From the NCBI GenBank assembly GCA_900543605.1, contig UQSK01000031.1:1-20835 (forward strand): a stretch of 20,835 nt of DNA, written 5' to 3'. Position numbers and translations under genes: made by a program. This document shows positions 14,785 through 20,835 of this stretch, in pieces. The notes under the pieces were generated by a model. The model made no database searches. It worked only from the letters and a program-made list of their open reading frames with translations, and was not told where the DNA came from. This DNA comes from an uncultured Collinsella sp. GTDB taxonomy: Bacteria > Actinomycetota > Coriobacteriia > Coriobacteriales > Coriobacteriaceae. The number at the start of each line of letters is the position of its first letter. The first letter of the stretch is position 1.

Positions 14785-15148
14785 GTCTTCTCCTATCAAT
14801 AGAGAATCTTACTCGGGAGCACCTAGACGTGCCCCCGCGCAACTTGCGGACGATATATACCTTACCTACCGACGAACCCAACTGAGGTGCCGCGCTCGGC
14901 GACCGATACATACATACGCTTGAACGGTATTTACTACCGTTCACCGAATTCATTGACAAATGATTCGCCAGACAGTATGTATCGGCGAGGTGAGATATCA
15001 GTCTTCGTCAACCCGCAGGATAGCAGGGTTTTCGCTTGGGTTAGTCAAACGTTTTAGCGTTAATAAAACCCGAAACCAGCAGGCAATCATGGCGAAATAA
15101 ATGGTTGAAAATCGCGCAATCATGTATATCAGTTGTTTAGGCTCGTGT
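14785..15148 (-). promoter_or_regulatory. Control region of the transporter-nan operon
   Basis: This 364-bp gene-free stretch is rich in dyads. A 23-bp near-perfect palindrome (arms TGAACGGTA 14921-14929 and TACCGTTCA 14935-14943) lies inside a perfect 11-bp inverted repeat (14903-14913 with 14975-14985). A -35-like TTGTCA (14959-14954) with 17-bp spacing puts a weak -10, TAGTAA (14936-14931), inside the inner palindrome, as expected for a repressor site. A second -10-like TATATA lies near 14860-14854. An 8-bp leader hairpin (14815-14836) precedes the ribosome binding site. Farther upstream are AAACGTTTTA (15047-15056) and a 9-bp direct repeat, GCAATCATG, at 15083-15091 and 15116-15124. I found no clear uvrC terminator and no RNA gene. 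Confidence 0.5.
14921..14943. promoter_or_regulatory. Candidate operator: 9-bp dyad with 5-bp centre
   Basis: Perfect inverted repeat TGAACGGTA / TACCGTTCA around TTTAC. It overlaps the proposed -10 of the operon promoter. The size and symmetry fit a dimeric GntR-, LacI- or RpiR-type regulator; none is encoded in the window. The same sequence could fold as an RNA hairpin if transcription starts upstream. Confidence 0.5.
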
Positions 15149-17095
15149 TTAGCTATCGGAATGGCCAGCCGCCGCCTCGGCGCGCTCGGCATTCCATGCA
15201 ACGAGCGCCTCGTGGACCGCCTTGGCAACATCGGCAGGTATGCCGCGAACTTCCGCGATCTCTTGCTCGCTCGCCGCGCGCAAACGCTTCATCGAGCCAA
15301 AATGGCGCATAAGGGCACGTTTTCTGGTGGGTCCCACGCCCGGAACGTCATCGAGTACCGAAACCGTCATGGCTTTATCGCGCAACTCACGGTGGAACGT
15401 GATGGCAAATCGGTGGGACTCATCGCGTACCTGTTTAATTAGATAGAGCGAAGCAGACCCGGTCGGCAGCACGACAGGAGTCTCGTCCCAAGGCACAAAA
15501 ACTTCCTCGTCGGCCTTCGCCAAGCCACAAACTGGTATATCGAGCCCAAGAGCCTCAAGTTGCTTGATCGCAGCGGTCAATTGCGGCTTACCGCCATCGA
15601 CAACGAGCAAATCGGGGCGCGAGCCAAAGCGCTCGTCGGCCATGCGCTCGGAAGCATAGCGTCGTCCCAAAACCTCGGACATCGACACGAAGTCGTTTGC
15701 CTCGTCCAATTCGGCCTGAATTTTAAAACGACGGTACTGGCTCTTGTCGGCGCGCCCGTTGGTAAACACCACCATCGAGGCGACCGTAAAGGTGCCATGC
15801 AGTGTAGAGATATCGAAGCACTCGATACGCAACGGCGGCGATGGCAGCGCCAACGCACTTTCGAGCTCCAGGAGCGCTTGATTGGTGCGGTCGTCAGCGT
15901 ACCCCGTTCGCATCATGTAGCGCATGAGGGCATGGCGCGCATTTTTGGATGCCATATCGAGCAGACGGTACTTTTCGCCACGCTGCGGCCTATGGAGATG
16001 GCAGGAACGCTCACGCTTGCCCGCAAGCCACTCCCCCAGCGCCTCCGCATCCTCAAGCTCGACGGAAAGGTTGACCTCAGCTGGAATATCAGCCGTCTCG
16101 TCGTAATAGCGCTTAAGAAAGCCCGACTGGAGCTCGTCCTCGTCAACATCAAGACCCTTGTCGAGAATGAACTCGCAGGTGCGAACTGTTCGGCCCTCGC
16201 GAACGACGAAGACGCAAGCGGCGGAGATGGTCTCCTCGCGATAGAACCCGATGACATCGATATCGACACTGGAGGGAAAAACGACTTGCTGACGATCGTC
16301 CAGACCCCTGATGACCTCCAAACGACGTTTGACGCGTGCCGCGCGCTCAAAGTCGAGCGCCTCGGCGGCATCCGTCATCTCGGAGGTCAGCTCATCGACG
16401 ACATCCTTGCGATGGCCCGACAAAAAACGCTCGACACGCTTGACGTTCTTGGCATAGTCTGCCGGGGAAATCGCGCCGACACACGCACCCGGGCCGCGCC
16501 CGACATGGTAGTCAAAGCAGGGACGCCCGTTTTGTGCGCAAATCATATTGACGATGTCTTCCTCGCCCTTGTGGGACTCGATGGTACGGCGACAACGACG
16601 CCACTCCGCACAGGATGCAGAGCAGATGGGGATAACCTTGCGCAGCGTATCTATCGTCTCACGTGCCGCACGGCTATCGGTATAGGGTCCAAAATAGCGC
16701 GTTCCCGGCTTATGACGCTCACGCGTGTATTTGATCGCGGGATACAGGTCGCCCTTTGTAATGGCGATAAAGGGGTAGCTCTTGTCATCCTTGAGGTCGA
16801 CGTTAAAGTACGGATGGTACTGGCCGATCAGGTTGCGCTCGAGTACAAGCGCCTCATGCTCGGTTTCGACAACGATGTAGTCAAAGCTCGCCACCAGCTG
16901 CATCATCAGCGGGATCTTTTGACGCTCATCCTGCAGTGTCACGTATTGACGCATGCGGGCGCGCAGGTTTTTCGCCTTGCCCACGTAGATGACATCGCCC
17001 TTGGCATCCTTCCAAAGGTAGCATCCGGGCTGTGTGGGAACGCGCGAAACCTGCTCGGCAAGCGTTGGTATGTTGTCGTGACCGGCCACGCGCAC
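15149..17095 (-). CDS. uvrC: Excinuclease ABC subunit C
   Basis: Dual-incision nuclease of nucleotide excision repair, acting with UvrB after UvrA loads it. The 648-residue protein has the GIY-YIG nuclease near its N-terminus (GCYLW at about 24-28, VIYVGKAKNLRAR at 35-47). A UVR domain for UvrB contact is near 235-270 (EALDFERAARVKRRLEVIRG). The RNase H-like nuclease half contains IECFDISTLHGTFTVASMVV and DLLVVDGGKPQL, and helix-hairpin-helix DNA-binding motifs lie at about 581-640 (LDDVPGVGPTRKRALMRHFG). Length is normal. The assumed start is GTG at 17095, immediately after the murJ stop; GTG at 17089, two codons on, has a better-placed AGGTG and may be the true start. In many actinobacteria the next gene is rapZ; here the transporter-nan block follows. 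Confidence 0.96.
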   Translation of the reverse strand: MRVAGHDNIPTLAEQVSRVPTQPGCYLWKDAKGDVIYVGKAKNLRARMRQYVTLQDERQKIPLMMQLVASFDYIVVETEHEALVLERNLIGQYHPYFNVDLKDDKSYPFIAITKGDLYPAIKYTRERHKPGTRYFGPYTDSRAARETIDTLRKVIPICSASCAEWRRCRRTIESHKGEEDIVNMICAQNGRPCFDYHVGRGPGACVGAISPADYAKNVKRVERFLSGHRKDVVDELTSEMTDAAEALDFERAARVKRRLEVIRGLDDRQQVVFPSSVDIDVIGFYREETISAACVFVVREGRTVRTCEFILDKGLDVDEDELQSGFLKRYYDETADIPAEVNLSVELEDAEALGEWLAGKRERSCHLHRPQRGEKYRLLDMASKNARHALMRYMMRTGYADDRTNQALLELESALALPSPPLRIECFDISTLHGTFTVASMVVFTNGRADKSQYRRFKIQAELDEANDFVSMSEVLGRRYASERMADERFGSRPDLLVVDGGKPQLTAAIKQLEALGLDIPVCGLAKADEEVFVPWDETPVVLPTGSASLYLIKQVRDESHRFAITFHRELRDKAMTVSVLDDVPGVGPTRKRALMRHFGSMKRLRAASEQEIAEVRGIPADVAKAVHEALVAWNAERAEAAAGHSDS

Positions 17096-18778
17096 CTACT
17101 TGCGACGAAGCAGCGCCGAGACCTCGGGCATCTTAAGGACGACGGCAAGGCCAAAGGTAACAACAAGCGAGGCGACACCCGCAACGCAAACGTAGCCAAG
17201 AGTAATCAGAATCGAGCCGCCAAGTGCCCCGACAAAGTGTTCAAGCGCCCACATGACGCCGGCGCCTGCGGCAGCACCTAGGCCACCGAGCAAAAGGCCA
17301 AAGAAACCGCCATGTAGGATAGATTTGACCTGAAGGCCACGCAGGCGACGACGCAGCCACCACAGCGAACAGCCGACCAAGATCACGTAGTCGACGACAT
17401 ACGAAAGCGCGATTGCCGGCATACCGAAGCCCAGCACAACGCCAAACAGCAGAACCGAGCCGGCCTGGCCGATGGCGGAATACAGGCAATAGCGGCTATA
17501 GGGCTTCATGTCGAGCAAGGCAGAGAAGCTCTTCTGCATCAACACGACCACGCCGTAGAGCGGCAGCGAGAGCGCCAGGTAGACAAGGTACTCGGACACC
17601 AGCGCCACGCCGGATTCATCGAACTTGCCAGCACAGTAGATCATATTGAGCGGACGTGCGAAGACAATCAGGTACAGTGCGAACGGAATCAGGAAGAACA
17701 GCATCTGGGCGACGCCACGCGAAATGCCCGTGCGAACGCTGTCGTAATCCTTCTCCTGTGCGTCATGAGAGAGCTCGGTATAGAGCGCCGTCGAAAGCGA
17801 GGCGGCAATCAGCGCGTAGGGCAGCGTGTACCACAGGCGCGCATAGGCGATGACGGAAGGACCCGTCTCGGGCTGGACCACCAGCGCGGCAGCGTTGGTG
17901 ATAGAAGTCGAGACAAACATGCACACCGTGGCGAGCAGCGTCGGGATACCGAGCGCAATCGTCTGGCGCAGCGCGGGGTCCTTAAAGTCGATATGGATAT
18001 GGGGATGCACGCCGTGCTTGCCAAGCGCGGGAATCTGACATGCCATCTGAACAAAGACACCGAGGGTCGTACCGGCCGCAATCAAGATGATGCCGGCACG
18101 TTCGCCAAACTGTGCGGACACGGGCGCAAAACCCATAAAGCTCGCAATGACGATCACATTGTTGAGGACCGGGGCAAACGTCGACCAAAAGTAGTCGCGG
18201 TGTGCGTTGAGAACGCCCGAGAACACCGAGCCCAAACCATAAAACAGAATCTGGATGGCAAAGAAACGGAACATGAACGCAGCGGTATCCATGCTGCCAC
18301 CGTCACCCGAAAGGAACGATTGCGTCCAGATAAAGCCCGGGGCGAACACGGTCCCCACCAACGAAATGCCACCCAGCACTAAAAGCAGAATGCCGAGCAG
18401 GTTGCCCACGTACTCGTTCGAGGCCTCGCGACCCTGCTCACGCCTCACGCCCATGTACACGGGCAAAAACGCCGTCACGAGCATGCCACCCATCACGAGT
18501 TCGTAGAGCATATTGGGCAGGTTGTTGGCGACCTGATAGGAGGACGAGAGTAGCGACATGCCGATAGCGGCCGCCATTGCCCACGTGCGGATAAAACCGG
18601 TGACGCGAGACACGATAGTCAGGATGGTCATAAGCCCGGCGGAACGACCAACCGTGGAGTAGTCCGACGAGCCCATGTCGTCAGTGTCATCTCGCGACGA
18701 AGAAGCTTCGGATGAGGGTGTCTGAGGCGCAGATTCTTTTGCAAAATGAGCTCCGCGCTTCAATTCTTCCTGCGGCAT
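17096..18778 (-). CDS. murJ: MurJ/MviN family lipid II flippase
   Basis: Polytopic membrane protein of the MOP superfamily that flips the peptidoglycan precursor lipid II across the membrane. The protein is 560 residues. A Ser/Asp-rich, probably cytoplasmic tail of about 40 residues precedes the first helix. The family motif then appears as GLMTILTIVSRVTGFIRTWAMA, followed by NNLPNMLYELVMGGMLVTAFLPVY and FYGLGSVFSGVLNAHRDYFWSTFAPVLNN. Hydrophobic segments recur throughout, consistent with about 14 helices. ATG at 18778 follows the ybaK stop by 3 nt, and the stop abuts uvrC, so ybaK-murJ-uvrC form a tight operon. MurJ relatives also include exporters of other polyprenyl-linked sugars; the lipid II role is the default. 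Confidence 0.93.
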   Translation of the reverse strand: MPQEELKRGAHFAKESAPQTPSSEASSSRDDTDDMGSSDYSTVGRSAGLMTILTIVSRVTGFIRTWAMAAAIGMSLLSSSYQVANNLPNMLYELVMGGMLVTAFLPVYMGVRREQGREASNEYVGNLLGILLLVLGGISLVGTVFAPGFIWTQSFLSGDGGSMDTAAFMFRFFAIQILFYGLGSVFSGVLNAHRDYFWSTFAPVLNNVIVIASFMGFAPVSAQFGERAGIILIAAGTTLGVFVQMACQIPALGKHGVHPHIHIDFKDPALRQTIALGIPTLLATVCMFVSTSITNAAALVVQPETGPSVIAYARLWYTLPYALIAASLSTALYTELSHDAQEKDYDSVRTGISRGVAQMLFFLIPFALYLIVFARPLNMIYCAGKFDESGVALVSEYLVYLALSLPLYGVVVLMQKSFSALLDMKPYSRYCLYSAIGQAGSVLLFGVVLGFGMPAIALSYVVDYVILVGCSLWWLRRRLRGLQVKSILHGGFFGLLLGGLGAAAGAGVMWALEHFVGALGGSILITLGYVCVAGVASLVVTFGLAVVLKMPEVSALLRRK

Positions 18779-18781
18779 CGC

Positions 18782-19282
18782 TCAGTCCTCTCTCGTAATC
18801 GCGGCAACCGTCGCCCCGCAAAATGCAATTAAATCATCGGGTGCAAGCTCGAGCTGATAACCACGCTTGCCTCCCGAAATAAAAATGGTATCCCAAAGGA
18901 CACACGTCTCATCAATGAGCGTCCGGTAGCGTTTTTTCATACCGACCGGGCTGCAGCCGCCGCGAACGTAGCCAGTCGCCGCAAGCAAATCCTTCACATG
19001 CATCATAACCAAGGACTTCTCCCCCGCGGCACGCGCGGCGGACTTTAGATCGAGCTCATCGGCAACAGGGATGCAGCACACGACATGGTCGTTGGACGGC
19101 GTCACGCAGACCAAGGTCTTAAATCCTTGACCGGGCTCCTCGCCAAGCTGCTCCGAAATCGCGACCCCCAGGCCCACCGACTCATCACCATCGTCTTCGT
19201 ACGTATGTAGAACATAGGAAATGCCGGCGCTTTCCAGCTCGCGCATCGCATTGGTTTTTGGCGTCTTTACAGCCTTTGCCAT
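18782..19282 (-). CDS. ybaK: YbaK/EbsC family aminoacyl-tRNA deacylase
   Basis: Small cytoplasmic editing enzyme that hydrolyses mischarged tRNAs; the YbaK subgroup clears Cys-tRNA(Pro). The 166-residue protein begins MAKAVKTPKTNAMRELESAG. It has the conserved lysine Lys56 in GFKTLVC and the family signature GYVRGGCSPVGMKKR at residues 104-118. ATG at 19282 is chosen over the longer open frame because AAAGGA lies 6-7 nt upstream and known YbaK proteins start at this point. It is the first gene of the ybaK-murJ-uvrC operon. Substrate specificity within the YbaK/ProX superfamily cannot be decided from sequence. Confidence 0.92.
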   Translation of the reverse strand: MAKAVKTPKTNAMRELESAGISYVLHTYEDDGDESVGLGVAISEQLGEEPGQGFKTLVCVTPSNDHVVCCIPVADELDLKSAARAAGEKSLVMMHVKDLLAATGYVRGGCSPVGMKKRYRTLIDETCVLWDTIFISGGKRGYQLELAPDDLIAFCGATVAAITRED

Positions 19283-19319
19283 GACATATCCTTTCCCTCG
19301 CATTCGGACGCAAAGATTA

Positions 19320-19350
19320 AGTATATGTCCAATTCGGCTGCATACGTCAC
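19320..19350 (-). promoter_or_regulatory. Candidate promoter of the ybaK-murJ-uvrC operon
   Basis: A -10-like TATACT lies at 19325-19320 and a partial -35, GTGACG, at 19350-19345, with a long 19-bp spacing. It sits between the uvrA hairpin and the ybaK start, about 38 nt before the ATG. The -10 is good; the -35 is weak. Confidence 0.35.
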
Positions 19351-19363
19351 TTCGGCACAGCAA

Positions 19364-19394
19364 GCGCCATCGAATCACAAGGAGTCGATGGCGC
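19364..19394 (-). terminator. Probable uvrA terminator hairpin
   Basis: A perfect 10-bp stem, GCGCCATCGA (19364-19373) with TCGATGGCGC (19385-19394), has an 11-nt loop and begins 20 nt after the uvrA stop. The sense tail TTGCTGTGCC is only weakly T-rich, so termination may be partial or Rho-assisted. Confidence 0.6.
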
Positions 19395-19414
19395 CCATAA
19401 ACTGAATCGCCTAT

Positions 19415-20790
19415 TTATTGAGCATCAAGTTGAGCCTGACGCTCCCGGTCACGCCTGAGCAAAGGCGCCAAAAACTTGCCCGTATAACTCTGCGGACAGT
19501 CCGCAACCTGCTCCGGTGTGCCCGAAACCACGACGGTTCCGCCGCCGTTACCGCCCTCGGGACCCATATCGATCAGGCGGTCGGCAACCTTGATGACATC
19601 AAGGTTGTGCTCAATCACCAGCACCGTGTTGCCCGCATCGACCAAGCGCTGCAGCACATCGAGCAGCTGGCGGACGTCCTCAAAATGAAGACCGGTCGTC
19701 GGCTCGTCCAAAATATAGAACGTCTTGCCCGTCTGGCGTCGATGAAGCTCCTTGGCGAGCTTCACACGCTGCGCCTCGCCGCCCGAGAGCGTCGTGGCGG
19801 GCTGGCCCAGGCTCACGTAGCCCAAGCCTACATCGTACAGCGTCTGGAGCTTTCGCTTGATCTGCGGGATATTCCCAAAGAAGGCCAGCGCCTCGGTGAC
19901 GCTCATGTCGAGCACGTCCGAGATGGTCTTGCCACGGTAGGTGACCTCGAGTGTCTCGCGGTTGTAGCGTTTACCGCCGCAAACTTCGCAGGGAACGTAG
20001 ATATCGGGAAGGAAGTGCATCTCGATCTTAATCTGCCCATCGCCCTTGCACGCCTCACAGCGCCCGCCACTCACATTAAAGGAGAAACGACCCGGCGAGT
20101 AGCCGCGCGCCTTCGACTCCGGCGTACTCGCAAACAGCGCGCGAAGATCATCCCACAGGCCGATATAGGTAGCAGGGTTGGAACGCGGCGTGCGGCCAAT
20201 CGGCGACTGGTCGATATCGATAACCTTATCGATACACTCGATGCCCTCGATTTTCTTATACGGACCCACAGGGCGCGTCGAACGGTGAATGGCATTCGTA
20301 AGGGCAGGCGCAATGGTATCGGTAACCAGGGAGCTCTTGCCCGATCCCGACACGCCGGTAACAACCGTAAGCGTACCAAACTCGATCTTGGCAGTAACGT
20401 TTTTGAGGTTGTTGGCTCGTGCGCCCGTAATTTTAAGGCAGCCGCGACCGGGCTTGCGCCGTTCATCAGGCACCCGGATCATTCGTTTGCCGGTCAGATA
20501 AGCGCCCGTCATCGACTCAGGACACGCCATGATATCGGCAGGCGTTCCCGCCGCGACTACGTGTCCGCCGTTGACGCCGGCGCCGGGCCCCATGTCGATC
20601 ACGTAATCGGCGGCACGGATTGTATCCTCGTCGTGTTCGACGACGATAACGGTATTGCCGATATCGCGCAGGCGCTCGAGCGTCTTGATCAAGCGCTCGT
20701 TGTCACGCTGATGAAGACCGATCGAGGGCTCGTCCAGAATATAGAGCACGCCCATGAGACCCGCGCCGATCTGCGTTGCCAGGCGAATAC
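19415..20790 (-). CDS. uvrA: Excinuclease ABC subunit A, C-terminal part only
   Basis: DNA damage-recognition ATPase of nucleotide excision repair. About 458 C-terminal codons are present of a family length near 940-950; the 5' part is lost at the adapter junction 20790/20791. The reading enters at IRLATQIGAGLMGVLYILDE, the Walker B region of the first ATPase, followed by PSIGLHQRDN. The second ATPase has Walker A TGVSGSGKSSL, a CXXC...CXXC zinc module (CEAC and CEVC), the signature LSGGEAQRVKLAKEL, Walker B ILDEPTTGLH and the H-loop VIEHN. The stop is TAA at 19417-19415. The open frame continues artificially into adapter sequence, which must not be annotated as protein. The nearest internal ATG (20755) is not the real start. 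Confidence 0.97.
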
Positions 20791-20835
20791 CTGTCTCTTA
20801 TACACATCTCCGAGCCCACGAGACGCGTAGTAATC
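20791..20835 (-). other. Nextera read-2 adapter with index (artefact)
   Basis: CTGTCTCTTATACACATCT at 20791-20809 is the Tn5 mosaic end, and the Nextera read-2 adapter continues to 20824. The 8 bases at 20825-20832 (GCGTAGTA) are in the i7 index position, followed by ATC, the start of the P7 sequence. Plus-strand translation gives LLYTSPSPRD, a well-known contaminant peptide. This is not genomic DNA. Confidence 0.98.

Noticed and set aside
14953..14981. Plus-strand promoter with perfect TTGACA and TATGTA at 17-bp spacing
   Set aside because: The -10 is poor and no plus-strand gene or RNA is recognisable downstream before uvrC, which is convergent. An antisense RNA into uvrC cannot be excluded, but nothing supports one.

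Overview
This is a 20.8 kb stretch of GC-rich bacterial chromosome in which every recognisable gene lies on the minus strand. So transcription runs from the right end (about 20790) to the left end (about 37). Both ends are artificial: bases 1-36 and 20791-20835 are Nextera/Tn5 sequencing adapter. They cut off uvrA on the right and pgk on the left. The gene content, the actinobacterial uvrC-rapZ-whiA-gap-pgk order and the codon usage suggest a gut member of the Coriobacteriia, most likely Collinsella or a close relative. That assignment is inferred from protein character, not from a database match.

The right part (15149-20790) is housekeeping: the C-terminal half of uvrA, a YbaK/EbsC-type deacylase, the lipid II flippase murJ and uvrC. 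The left part (37-4252) holds rapZ, whiA, gap and pgk. In Mycobacterium and Streptomyces the same order is uvrC-rapZ-yvcK-whiA-gap-pgk. Here it is interrupted in two ways: yvcK is absent between rapZ and whiA, and about 10.8 kb has been placed between uvrC and rapZ.

The inserted block (4354-15148) reads as a sialic acid scavenging operon. In transcription order it has: a twin-arginine lipoprotein solute-binding protein; a DppB-like permease; a fused DppC-like permease/ATPase; a second ATPase; a CE7-type carbohydrate esterase; a shorter esterase paralog that has lost its catalytic serine; then NanA, NanK and NanE. The proposed flow is uptake of sialic acid, removal of O-acetyl groups, cleavage to ManNAc plus pyruvate, phosphorylation to ManNAc-6-P and epimerisation to GlcNAc-6-P. 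NagA, NagB, a sialidase and a nan regulator are not in the window and would have to be encoded elsewhere.

The most unusual signals are non-coding. Several spacers in the inserted operon carry strong secondary structure: a dyad-rich control region before the binding-protein gene, four stem-loops between binding protein and permease, a 10-bp perfect hairpin before the esterases, an 88-nt near-palindrome between nanA and nanK, a 98-nt structured leader with a UUCG-capped hairpin before nanE, and a terminator abutting the rapZ ribosome binding site. The nanE leader has four non-Watson-Crick helical pairs, all G-U wobbles in the sense RNA and mismatches on the other strand, which points to function as RNA.
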